From assembly GCA_963794995.1 (NCBI GenBank), contig CAWCFV010000002.1, positions 1,674,001-1,738,000 on the forward strand: a DNA stretch of 64,000 nt. The letters run 5' to 3'. Below the pieces are notes generated by a model. The model saw nothing but the letters and a program-made list of their open reading frames with translations. It did not search any database and had not been told where the DNA came from. Made by a program: the position numbers and the translations under genes. Origin of the DNA: CAWCFV01 sp963794995. GTDB lineage: Bacteria; Actinomycetota; Actinomycetes; JACCUZ01. Positions 26,406 through 34,017 of the stretch are shown in pieces; position 1 is the first letter of the stretch, and the number at the start of each line of letters is the position of its first letter.

Positions 26406-29290
26406 TGGTCCCCACCGTCCGCGCTGTCCGCGGCACCGGCGGCGCCGGCGGGGACGAGGTAGGCCTTCCGCTTGGGCGTGACGTGGCGCATCATGAACTC
26501 CGGCCGGCGCTGGCCACCCGGGCCGGGACCTGGCCGCGTCATCGCCAGCCAGCGGCGGTAGACCTCGCGTGACTTGTTCACGTCGACCTCGACGTCGCCG
26601 TACTGGTCCTCCGGGCGGGCCTTCTCGATCCGCACCTTCTGGTGCCAGCAGTGCATGCCCGAGATCGGGTCCGGCTGCACCGGGAAGGTGAGGTTCTGGT
26701 GCACGCCGGGGTCGTCCCAGTAGATCCGCTCGGAGTCGGGGTCCTCGCTCGTGAAGGGCTTGATCCCCTCCTTGTAGCGCAGCTTCCAGATCCCGGCGTC
26801 CGACCGGTCGAGGTCGACCTTGCCCATCACCCAGCGGCTGCCGGGGTGACCGTCCTGCTGCCAGCGACCCATGTGGTGGGAGAGACCGACGACCCCGGGA
26901 CGGATCGCCTCGGTGGCCCAGACCCGGACCACGAAGTGCCCGATCTCGGTGGTCACCCGGACCAGGTCACCGGTGGAGAGGCCCATCGCCACCGCGTCGG
27001 CCTGGTTGAACCAGAGCGGATGGGTGTTGGAGATCTCGTTGAGGTACTTGGCGTTGCCCGACCTGGTGTGGATCAGCGTCGGCAGCCGGAAGTTGGGCAT
27101 CAGGACGAACTCGTCGTTGCCCCGGTCGACCTTGCGGGCGGACACGTGCGACTCGACGTAGCCGGGGGTCGCCTGCTCCGGCCAGCCCCAGTCCGCGAGG
27201 GTCGTGGAGAACAGCTCGAGCTTGCGCGACGGCGACAGCCAGCCGGCGGTCTTCGTGCCGTCCGCATGGACCAGACCCACCGCGCCGGCCTCGCCGACGA
27301 GCGGCGGCTGGCTCTCGTCGGTCACGGGCTTGCGCAGCACGCCGTGCTCGTCGGCGACGGCGCCCTCGAGCTCGGCGTCGGTCAGCGGGCGCTCGTCGAG
27401 CCGGTAGAGGTCCTTCGCCACCTCGAACACGCCGTACTTCCGCATGTACTGCAGCGGGGTGAGGCCCTGCCCCTCCGCGGCCGCCGGGAGCCCGGGGACG
27501 CTCTGCGAGAACAGGGTGTCGTAGTACTCGTCCTGCGTCATCCGCTCGCCGGGACGCGCCTTGGACTCGAAGAACTTGCGGATGCCGAGAGCACCGTCGG
27601 GGTCGATCTGCCAGGAGAGCTCGAACCAGAACTCGTTCTCCTCCCACACCTCGCCGGGGTTGGCGTCGCGGCTGTCGCGGTAGGGGATGTTCTGCTGCTC
27701 CATCGCCACGCGGGTCACGGGCTGGCGGAACGCGAGCCACTTCGACGTGTGGGTCTCGAACGACATGGTGTCGTGGCGCTCCGACGCGTGCCCCATCGGC
27801 AGCACGTAGTCGGCGAACGTCGCCGACTCGCTCCACGACGGCGTGAGAGCCACGTGCAGACCCATCTTCGACTCGTCCTTCAGGACGTCGATCCACGTGA
27901 AGCCGTCCGGGTTGACCCACAACGGGTTGTAGACGCGGCTGAAGTACACCTCGAGGCGACCACGGCCGTCCTTGAGCAGGTGCGGCAGCAGGATCGACAT
28001 CTCGTTGGTCGTGAGCGGGTACTCGTTCGGCCAGAGCATCTCGCTCCAGGCCTCGTTGGCCTCCGGCATGTCCGGGAAGTGGGCGATGATCTTGTCCCAC
28101 CCGTTGGGGTGGGTACCCCCCTCCGTGCCCACGCTGCCGGTGAGCACGTTGAGGAAGAACAGGCAGCGCGCGATCTGCCAGCCGCCGAGGTTGCCCGCGG
28201 CGGCCGACCGCCAGGTGTGGGTCGCCAGCCGGGTGTCGGCGTCGGCGACCATCTCGGCGAGGCGCTCGATCTGCTCGACCGGGACGTGCGCCTCGGCCGC
28301 GGCGTGCTCGAAGGTGTAGTGCGCGTAGTCCTCGGTGAGCCGCTCCAGGAACACGTCGAAGTCGACCGGCGCGTCCGGGTGCAGCCGCTCGAGGTAGACG
28401 TCCCAGTTCACCCAGCGACGCAGGTACTCCTTCGCCACCCGCCCGGTCCGGAGCAGGTAGGAGGCGACGGAGAGGAAGATCACTCCCTCGCTGCCCGGCC
28501 AGGGCGAGATCCACAGGTCGGCCTGCGACGCGGTGTTGGACAGGCGCAGGTCGAGCACCGCGAGCTTGGCGCCGTTCTGCTTGGCCTCCATGATCCGCTG
28601 CGCGTGCGGGTTGAAGTAGTGCCCGGTCTCGAGGTGGCTGGAGAGCAGCACGATCGTCTTCGCGTTGCTGTAGTCCGGCGACGGCCGGTCGTAGCCCATC
28701 CAGTGCGTGTAGCCGCTGCGGCCGCCCGAGGAGCACACGTTGGTGTGGCTGTTGTGCCCGTCGACGCCCCAGGCCTGCAGCACCCGCTCGACGAAGCCGT
28801 CCTCGCCGGGCCGGCCGACGTGGTACATCACCTCGTCCTTGCGGTCCTCGACGATCGCCCGGCGGATCCGGCCCGCGATGTCGGCGAGGGCCTCGTCCCA
28901 GGAGATCCGCTCGAACTGGCCGGAGCCGCGCTCGCCGACCCGGCGCAGCGGGTAGAGGATCCGCTCGGGGTCGTGCACCTGGTTGATCGTGGCCGGCCCC
29001 TTGGCGCAGTTGCGCCCGCGGGAGCCGGGGTGTGCCGGGTTGCCCTCGAACTTCTTGATCGAGAGGTCGTCGTGGTCGACGTAGGCGAGCAGGCCGCACG
29101 AGGACTCGCAGTTGAAGCACACCGTCGGGATCAACGAGTAGGTGTGCGGAACCTTGCGCGGGTGCGCCTTCGCGTCGTACTCGACGTGGTGGTCCCAGTC
29201 CTCCACCGGCGGGTAGTTCCGCAGGTTCTCGTGGCTGCGCTCGCCCGGCAGGTTCACGGGGGGGTTCACTGGTGCTCCGTTCGTGGTCAT
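26402..29290 (-). CDS. Molybdopterin oxidoreductase, catalytic subunit (SoeA/PsrA-like)
   Basis: A 962-aa DMSO-reductase-family enzyme. The N-terminal 4Fe-4S motif is Cys58, Cys61, Cys65 and Cys95 (CFNCESSC ... RNCAKG). Cys186 in NVCSSGGRSG is a good candidate for the molybdenum ligand. Cofactor-binding domains follow (TWRSAAAGNLGGW; LPMGHASERHDT; ISNTHPLWFNQADA; VVGLSHHMGRWQ). There is no Tat signal, so the enzyme faces the cytoplasm, like sulfite-oxidising SoeA and unlike periplasmic PsrA/PhsA. Sulfite dehydrogenase is the favoured role given the TusA, DsrE and persulfide genes, but thiosulfate or polysulfide chemistry is not excluded. ATG 29290 overlaps the upstream stop (ATGA). Confidence 0.9.
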   Translation of the reverse strand: MTTNGAPVNPPVNLPGERSHENLRNYPPVEDWDHHVEYDAKAHPRKVPHTYSLIPTVCFNCESSCGLLAYVDHDDLSIKKFEGNPAHPGSRGRNCAKGPATINQVHDPERILYPLRRVGERGSGQFERISWDEALADIAGRIRRAIVEDRKDEVMYHVGRPGEDGFVERVLQAWGVDGHNSHTNVCSSGGRSGYTHWMGYDRPSPDYSNAKTIVLLSSHLETGHYFNPHAQRIMEAKQNGAKLAVLDLRLSNTASQADLWISPWPGSEGVIFLSVASYLLRTGRVAKEYLRRWVNWDVYLERLHPDAPVDFDVFLERLTEDYAHYTFEHAAAEAHVPVEQIERLAEMVADADTRLATHTWRSAAAGNLGGWQIARCLFFLNVLTGSVGTEGGTHPNGWDKIIAHFPDMPEANEAWSEMLWPNEYPLTTNEMSILLPHLLKDGRGRLEVYFSRVYNPLWVNPDGFTWIDVLKDESKMGLHVALTPSWSESATFADYVLPMGHASERHDTMSFETHTSKWLAFRQPVTRVAMEQQNIPYRDSRDANPGEVWEENEFWFELSWQIDPDGALGIRKFFESKARPGERMTQDEYYDTLFSQSVPGLPAAAEGQGLTPLQYMRKYGVFEVAKDLYRLDERPLTDAELEGAVADEHGVLRKPVTDESQPPLVGEAGAVGLVHADGTKTAGWLSPSRKLELFSTTLADWGWPEQATPGYVESHVSARKVDRGNDEFVLMPNFRLPTLIHTRSGNAKYLNEISNTHPLWFNQADAVAMGLSTGDLVRVTTEIGHFVVRVWATEAIRPGVVGLSHHMGRWQQDGHPGSRWVMGKVDLDRSDAGIWKLRYKEGIKPFTSEDPDSERIYWDDPGVHQNLTFPVQPDPISGMHCWHQKVRIEKARPEDQYGDVEVDVNKSREVYRRWLAMTRPGPGPGGQRRPEFMMRHVTPKRKAYLVPAGAAGAADSADGGDQ

Positions 29291-30804
29291 GAGAGGGGCG
29301 GGTCCTGTCCGGCCCGGACGAAGGCGCTCTCGTACGCGAGCAGGGCGGGTTGCACGACGACCCCGGCCAGGGCGAGCAGCACGACGGGAGCCCCGCCCCA
29401 GGTCAGTGCTCCCAGCAGTGCGGCCACCGCCGCGGGCAGGACCGCACCGAGCCAGAACAGCCGCGCGTAGCGGCCACGACTGACGATGTGCGCGGCCACC
29501 GCGGCCTGCCGGCTCGGGTGCTTGCCGGAGTACTCGATGCCCAGCATCAGCAGGTGCAGCACGGTCGAGGTGACGAACGCGACCGCCAGCAGCCGCCATG
29601 CACCGTCGGAGAGGTCGGCGAACAGCCCCGCGACAGCGAGCGCACCGCTGCCGACCATCACCGCCTGCACGAGCAGGTGCCAGAACAGCAGCGGCGACTG
29701 CCACAGGTCCCGGCCCTCGGCCTGGCCGAACAGGAACGCGGTGTAGCCCGCCATCATCGCGCTGACCGGGATCCCGACCCAGGCGAGGAGCGTCATCGCC
29801 CAGCCCAGGTCGAGGAACACCGCCAGCATCCACAGGACCGCGCCGGCGGAGAAGGCGCTGAGGACATAGGCGCCGAGGACCAGCCACGACGTGAAGTTCG
29901 ACTTCAGGAAGATGTAGAGGAAGCGCTCCGGGCGCTTGAGGTCCCACACCAGCAGGGCCCCGGTGGTGGCGGCGCCGAACAGGCCGAGCGCAGGCGCGAC
30001 CCAGTCGCCGATCACCCCCAGCTCGATGCCCATCAGGTGCGCGAGCAGGGCCAGCGCGAGGGCGCCGGCGCCGACGCCCTTGGTCCACAGGTAGGTGACC
30101 ACCTTCCAGCCCCAGGGACGGGGGTGCGCGGTGTTGAGCGTCGTGCGCGCGTTGGTCACCGGGTCCCGGGTCAGGTCACCGGCGTTCTCCAGCCGCTGGG
30201 CGTCCGGCTTGGCCCAGATGTAGGTGTCGTCCACCGGGGCGGCCAGCGGGTCGAGGACCGCGCGGTCCGCGCCGAGGTAGAAGACGTTGGGGCCGGTGTT
30301 CTGCTCCGGGGTGCGCACCGCGGTCTCGTTCGTGGCCACGAGCTTCGCGATCCCGCTCTTGGGATCCTCGAGGTCCCCGACCCAGATCGAGTGCGTGGGG
30401 CAGACCACCACGCAGGCCGGCTCCAGACCCTCGTCGACCCGGTGCGCGCACAGGTTGCACTTCGCCGCGGTGTGCGTGTCGGCGTCGATGTAGATCGCGT
30501 CGTACGGGCAGGCCTGCATGCAGCTCTTGCAGCCGATGCACCGTTCCTTGTCGAAGTCGACGATGCCGTCGTCGCGCTTGTAGAGCGCGGTGGTGGGACA
30601 GATCTTGACGCACGGCGCGTCGGTGCAGTGGTTGCACCGCATCACCCCGAACGAGCGGGTCGTGTCCGGGAAGGACCCCGAGTCCACGTACTTCACCCAG
30701 GTGCGGAACTGGCCCACCGGCACCTCGTGCTCGGTCTTGCAGGCGACCGTGCAGGCGTGGCAGCCGATGCAGGTGCGCTGGTCGATCGCGAAGCCGTACT
30801 GCAC
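29287..30804 (-). CDS. Fused 4Fe-4S ferredoxin and NrfD-type membrane subunit
   Basis: A 505-aa fusion. Residues 1-200 are a four-cluster ferredoxin (CIGCHACTVAC; CNHCTDAPCVKIC; CIGCKSCMQAC; CNLCAHRVDEGLEPACVVVC). From about residue 235 on there are eight or nine hydrophobic helices of the NrfD/PsrC quinone-reacting family (VGAGALALALLAHL; TTGALLVWDLKRPERFLYI; GYTAFLFGQAEG). In most relatives these are separate subunits B and C, so this is a natural B-C fusion. It would pass electrons from the molybdenum enzyme to the quinone pool. GTG start; six bases separate it from the tusA-like gene. Confidence 0.92.
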   Translation of the reverse strand: MQYGFAIDQRTCIGCHACTVACKTEHEVPVGQFRTWVKYVDSGSFPDTTRSFGVMRCNHCTDAPCVKICPTTALYKRDDGIVDFDKERCIGCKSCMQACPYDAIYIDADTHTAAKCNLCAHRVDEGLEPACVVVCPTHSIWVGDLEDPKSGIAKLVATNETAVRTPEQNTGPNVFYLGADRAVLDPLAAPVDDTYIWAKPDAQRLENAGDLTRDPVTNARTTLNTAHPRPWGWKVVTYLWTKGVGAGALALALLAHLMGIELGVIGDWVAPALGLFGAATTGALLVWDLKRPERFLYIFLKSNFTSWLVLGAYVLSAFSAGAVLWMLAVFLDLGWAMTLLAWVGIPVSAMMAGYTAFLFGQAEGRDLWQSPLLFWHLLVQAVMVGSGALAVAGLFADLSDGAWRLLAVAFVTSTVLHLLMLGIEYSGKHPSRQAAVAAHIVSRGRYARLFWLGAVLPAAVAALLGALTWGGAPVVLLALAGVVVQPALLAYESAFVRAGQDPPLS

Positions 30805-30810
30805 CCGCTC

Positions 30811-31044
30811 TCAGCTCTTCCGGATCACGTAGCGGAAGTACCCGTCTTCGGTGGTCGTCTCCAGCAGCTCGTGGCCGGTGTCCTTGGCCCAGGCCGGGAT
30901 GTCGCTGCGGGAACCACCGTCGGTGGCCTCCACGAGCATGATCTGGCCGGACTCGATCTGCTTGATGCCCTTCGACGTCAGCAGCACGGGCATCGGGCAC
31001 TTCTTGCCCTTGGCGTCGATGGTCAGGTCGATCTGGTGGCTCAT
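30811..31044 (-). CDS. TusA-family sulfur carrier
   Basis: A 77-aa SirA/TusA-like protein with the signature CPMP (Cys16), which carries sulfur as a persulfide. The typical order is beta-strand, LDAKGKKCPMPVLLTSKGIKQI-like helix, then VEATDGGSRSDIPAWAKDTGHELL. In sulfur oxidisers TusA passes sulfane sulfur between rhodanese, DsrE and the oxidising enzymes in the cytoplasm. ATG follows AGGAG. It sits between the dsrE-like gene and the Fe-S/NrfD gene in the leftward operon. Confidence 0.93.
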   Translation of the reverse strand: MSHQIDLTIDAKGKKCPMPVLLTSKGIKQIESGQIMLVEATDGGSRSDIPAWAKDTGHELLETTTEDGYFRYVIRKS

Positions 31045-31053
31045 CGGGAACTC

Positions 31054-31554
31054 CTAGATGAAGAGGTTGATCTGGGACTTGCTCATCGCCGACAGCGCGG
31101 ATGCGGCGCCGACCGGGTCTCCCGCGCCTTCGATGAGCTGATCCTGTCGCAGGCCCATCAGATCCATGGTCATCTCGCACGGCCACAGGTTGACGCCGAG
31201 CTCGATGCAGGCCTCCAAGAGCTCCTTGGGGCTGGCGACCTTCTGGTCGGTGGCGAGCTTGTTCATCATCCAGGCGCCGGCACCCGCGGTGTTCAGCTTC
31301 GAGAGCTTCATGTGACTGATGCCCGGCCGGTTCATCCCGGACAGGGCCTTGGTCATCGCGTTGGTCCCGGTGATCCGGACGTCGTCGCGGACCAGGGGGA
31401 ACAGCCCCCAGAAGGTGAAGAAGATCGTGGTCTGCATGCCGTACGCGGCGCCCGTGGACCCCAGGATCAGGGTCGGCCAGATCTTGTCGAGATCTCCGCT
31501 CCACGCGACGATCGTCATGCTCTCCGGTACGTCCGTGTCCTCTGTCGCTGTCAT
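31054..31554 (-). CDS. DsrE/DsrF-like (DsrE2-type) protein
   Basis: A 166-aa protein of the DsrE/F/DrsH superfamily: ILGSTGAAYGMQTTIFFTFWGL, then NKLATDQKVASPKELLEACIELGVNLWPCEMTMDLMG, with Cys116 and Cys126; the latter, in LWPCEM, matches the conserved persulfide cysteine of DsrE2 proteins. It probably hands sulfur to TusA. The N-terminal residues ESMTIVAWSGDLDK replace the membrane region seen in some family members. It is the first gene of the leftward sulfur operon and shares a 97-bp divergent promoter region with the rhodanese/MBL gene. Confidence 0.88.
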   Translation of the reverse strand: MTATEDTDVPESMTIVAWSGDLDKIWPTLILGSTGAAYGMQTTIFFTFWGLFPLVRDDVRITGTNAMTKALSGMNRPGISHMKLSKLNTAGAGAWMMNKLATDQKVASPKELLEACIELGVNLWPCEMTMDLMGLRQDQLIEGAGDPVGAASALSAMSKSQINLFI

Positions 31555-31610
31555 CGAGGTGCCCTCGTCTCTGCGGTAAGGGGCCGTTGCCTTCTGTGAT
31601 GCAGGACACT

Positions 31611-31633
31611 ACATTCGCAATTGCGCATATAAC
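31611..31633 (+). promoter_or_regulatory. Palindromic operator and -10 in the divergent sulfur promoter region
   Basis: The sequence ATTCGCAATTGCGCAT contains the perfect palindrome CGCAATTGCG (31616-31625), followed by TATAAC (31628-31633), a good -10 for the rightward gene. The arrangement ATTC-N8-GCAT is close to the ATTC-N8-GAAT site reported for the persulfide-responsive ArsR protein SqrR, so the ArsR protein encoded at 33527 is a natural candidate. It also resembles the GntR boxes at 16.6 and 18.7 kb. Confidence 0.55.
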
Positions 31634-31651
31634 AAGACCCCAGGAGGCGAC

Positions 31652-32788
31652 GTGGCCGGGACCGTGACACCGCTGGAGCTGTTCCGGGAGATCGCCCGGG
31701 GCGAGGTCCCGGAGATCCTCGACGTGCGCAACATCGACGAGTTCGAGGCCGGCCGCGTCGAGGGGACCCGCCCTGTCCCCACCCGGAACGTCCCGGTGTA
31801 CCGGGTGGTCGAGGACCTCGAGACCGAGTGCGGGCGCACCCTCGACGGCGCGGTGGTGATCTGCGGCCAGGGCAACGGCTCCGAGCTCGTCGCCGAGGAG
31901 TTCGCCGAGCTCGGCAGGACGGTGCGCTCCCTCGAGGGCGGCACCGACGCCTGGAACCGGCTGCTCGTCCCGGTCGAGATCACCGACCTCCCCGAGCCGG
32001 TACGGGTCTGGCAGTTCCAGCGCCCGGCCAAGGCGTGCCTGTCCTACGTCGTGGGCGTGCCCGGCGAGCGGTGCGTCGTCGTGGACCCGACCCGGCAGCC
32101 GCAGCCCTACCTGGACCTGGCAGCCGAGCACGGCATGAGCGTCGCGCACGTCATCGACACCCACGTCCACGCCGACCACATCAGCGGCGGACCCGCCCTG
32201 GCCGCCGAGCTGGGCGTCGAGTACCACCTGCCGCCGGAGGACTGCGGCGGCGTCGTCCCGTTCCCCAACCGGCCGCTGCAGGACGGCGACGTGCTCGATC
32301 TCGGCGCTGCCCAGGTGAAGGTGATGAGCATGCACCTGCCGGGGCACACGCCGGGAACGATCGCCCTGCTGGTCAGTGACGCCGTCCTGCTCGTCGGCGA
32401 CACGGTGTTCGTACGCGGCTTGGGACGACCCGACCTCACCGGGCAGGCCGAGGACCTCGCGCGCGACCTGTTCCGCAGCGTCCACGAGCGGCTGCAGCCG
32501 CTGGACCCGCGGACCGTGATCGCCCCGGCGCACTGGTCCTCAGCGGAGGAGATCGACGACCGGGGCCGGGTGGTGACGACACTCGAAGAGGTGTTCACCG
32601 CGACGCTGCTCAGCGAGCAGGCGATGGAGAAGTTCGTCGAGGAGATCGTCTCGTCGCTGCCCGCGGCGCCGGACACCTACGACACGATCCGGCTGGTCAA
32701 CTCGGGCCGGCTGGCACCTCCTGAGGACGAGATCGACGTCCTCGACGTGGGGCGCAACCAGTGCGCCGCCTCCACGTCGCTCGGCTGA
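31652..32788 (+). CDS. Rhodanese/metallo-beta-lactamase fusion, probable persulfide dioxygenase
   Basis: A 378-aa protein. Residues about 5-108 form a rhodanese domain (EILDVRNIDEFEAGRVEG; catalytic Cys71 in ICGQGNGS). From about 120 on is an ETHE1/glyoxalase-II-type metallo-beta-lactamase domain with THVHADH (His171, His173, Asp175, His176), HLPGHTPGT, VGDTVF and PAHW metal ligands. ETHE1-like enzymes oxidise glutathione or similar persulfides to sulfite; the rhodanese part moves sulfane sulfur. The order, rhodanese first, is opposite to common MBL-rhodanese fusions. GTG start follows AGGAGG. It is the first gene of the rightward sulfur operon. Confidence 0.9.
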   Translation: MAGTVTPLELFREIARGEVPEILDVRNIDEFEAGRVEGTRPVPTRNVPVYRVVEDLETECGRTLDGAVVICGQGNGSELVAEEFAELGRTVRSLEGGTDAWNRLLVPVEITDLPEPVRVWQFQRPAKACLSYVVGVPGERCVVVDPTRQPQPYLDLAAEHGMSVAHVIDTHVHADHISGGPALAAELGVEYHLPPEDCGGVVPFPNRPLQDGDVLDLGAAQVKVMSMHLPGHTPGTIALLVSDAVLLVGDTVFVRGLGRPDLTGQAEDLARDLFRSVHERLQPLDPRTVIAPAHWSSAEEIDDRGRVVTTLEEVFTATLLSEQAMEKFVEEIVSSLPAAPDTYDTIRLVNSGRLAPPEDEIDVLDVGRNQCAASTSLG

Positions 32789-32791
32789 GCG

Positions 32792-33169
32792 GTGGCCGTC
32801 GTCCGGCGCCGCTCCCGTCCCGCGCTGGACGAGGTCGGGGAGGCGCCCGACTACCGGTTCACCCTGGCGAACGAGCGCACGTTCCTCGCCTGGATCCGCA
32901 CCGCGTTGGCGATGATGGCCGCCGGGGTCGCCGTGGTGCAGTTCGTCCCCGGTCTCGACCTGGTGCGACACGCCCTCGGCCTGTGGCTGATCCTCCTCGG
33001 CGGCCTGCTCGCCGGGGTCTCCTACGTCCACTGGGACCGCAACGAGCGAGCCATCCGGCTCGGCGAGCGGTTGCCGCGCTCCCCCGTCCCGCGCCTGGTC
33101 GCCACCTCGCTGACCCTGGCCGCGGTGGTCGCTCTGGTCCTCACCGTGGTGGACCTGGTGCGCGGATGA
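32792..33169 (+). CDS. DUF202 membrane protein (first of a pair)
   Basis: A 125-aa protein with the DUF202 hallmark FTLANERTFLAWIRTALAMMAAGVAVVQF followed by two more helices (LGLWLILLGGLLAGVSYV and LVATSLTLAAVVALVLTVV). The family is an inner-membrane protein of unknown function often found as pairs beside sulfur or metal-stress genes. It starts with GTG three bases after the MBL stop and overlaps the next DUF202 gene by four bases. Confidence 0.88.
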   Translation: MAVVRRRSRPALDEVGEAPDYRFTLANERTFLAWIRTALAMMAAGVAVVQFVPGLDLVRHALGLWLILLGGLLAGVSYVHWDRNERAIRLGERLPRSPVPRLVATSLTLAAVVALVLTVVDLVRG

Positions 33170-33483
33170 CCGCGCGGAGCGGGCTGCAGTCCGAACGCAC
33201 CACCATGGCCTGGCAGCGCACCGCGCTGGGGCTCGGTGCGGTCTCGGCACTGCTGCTGCATCGCGCGGGCGGGGATGTCGTGACCTCCGCGCCGGGGGTC
33301 GCCGGCCTGCTGGCGGCGCTGGCCGTCCTGGTGCGCGCGGAGACGCGACACGGGCGCCGCGGCGCCGCCGGGGCGCAGTCGCAGCCAGGACCGATGGGGG
33401 CTCGCGCCGTCCGGGCCCTCGCCGCCGTGACGGTGCTGCTCTCGCTCGCCGCCGCGATCGTGGCCCTGAACCCGGGCGGGTGA
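33166..33483 (+). CDS. DUF202 membrane protein (second of a pair)
   Basis: A 105-aa protein, shorter and more divergent than the preceding one, with LQSERTTMAWQRTALGLGAVSALLLHRA in place of the NERTFLAWIRTALA motif, then two further hydrophobic segments. The ATG overlaps the previous stop (ATGA at 33166-33169). The tandem pair is typical for this family in actinobacteria and suggests a heteromer. Confidence 0.85.
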   Translation: MTARSGLQSERTTMAWQRTALGLGAVSALLLHRAGGDVVTSAPGVAGLLAALAVLVRAETRHGRRGAAGAQSQPGPMGARAVRALAAVTVLLSLAAAIVALNPGG

Positions 33484-33526
33484 ACCTAGACTCAGCACGA
33501 GGACTCGAGGTCAGGCCGGAGGACAG

Positions 33527-33862
33527 GTGGACAAGAAGGTCGCAGCCGAGCTGCACGAGCTGCATGCCCGTGTGTGCAAGGCGATCGCCGACCCCAAGCG
33601 TTTGCTCATCATCAACGAGCTCAGCGATCGCGAGCTCAGCGTGAGTGACCTGTGCGAGGCGCTCGAGCTGCCCCAGTCCAACGTCAGCCAGCACCTCGCG
33701 ATCCTGCGCGAGCGCGGGGTGGTGTCCAGCCGCCGCGACGGCACCAGCGTGCTCTACTCGCTGCGCGGCACGAAGGTGCTCCAGGCCGTCGACCTGCTGC
33801 GGCAGTTCCTCGCCGAGGACCTCGCCGACCGCGGCCGTCTCGGCAACGAGATCGCCGGCTGA
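33527..33862 (+). CDS. ArsR/SmtB-family regulator
   Basis: A 111-aa winged-helix repressor: KAIADPKRLLIINELSDRELSVSDLCEALELPQSNVSQHLAILRERGVVSSRRDGTSVLYSL. The recognition helix is QSNVSQHLAILRERG. Cysteines are Cys17 (RVCKAI) and Cys43 (SDLCEAL). Cys43 lines up with one of the two persulfide-sensing cysteines of BigR/SqrR proteins, but the usual second one near the C-terminus is absent; Cys17 might replace it. This makes a sulfur- or metal-sensing role likely but unproven. It lies 43 bases after the second DUF202 gene. GTG start follows GGAGGACAG. Confidence 0.85.
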   Translation: MDKKVAAELHELHARVCKAIADPKRLLIINELSDRELSVSDLCEALELPQSNVSQHLAILRERGVVSSRRDGTSVLYSLRGTKVLQAVDLLRQFLAEDLADRGRLGNEIAG

Positions 33863-34017
33863 CCCCCGGCGCTTCCTCGCGGCGGCGGTACCGGCCGCGC
33901 GCGGGTCGCATAGCGGCCGGATGATCCACGTCCATCGCTCGGCCTTCCCTCGACGAAGCGACCGGCGGATAGGGCTGGGGCCTAGAGTGCCCCATCTGTC
34001 GACCTCGGGGCGTGTGC

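Noticed and set aside
29291..30088. N-terminal extension of the molybdopterin oxidoreductase frame
   Set aside because: It overlaps the Fe-S/NrfD gene in another frame, is low-complexity Arg/Gly/Pro sequence, and ATG 29290 with ATGA coupling is the natural start.
26402..30804. Formate dehydrogenase or nitrate reductase
   Set aside because: No selenocysteine or formate-specific residues were evident and no nar/fdh partner genes occur; TusA, DsrE and persulfide genes point to sulfur chemistry.
33863..34017. Riboswitch or small RNA in the gap before the deacetylase gene
   Set aside because: No conserved riboswitch core or convincing stem-loop series could be recognised by eye.
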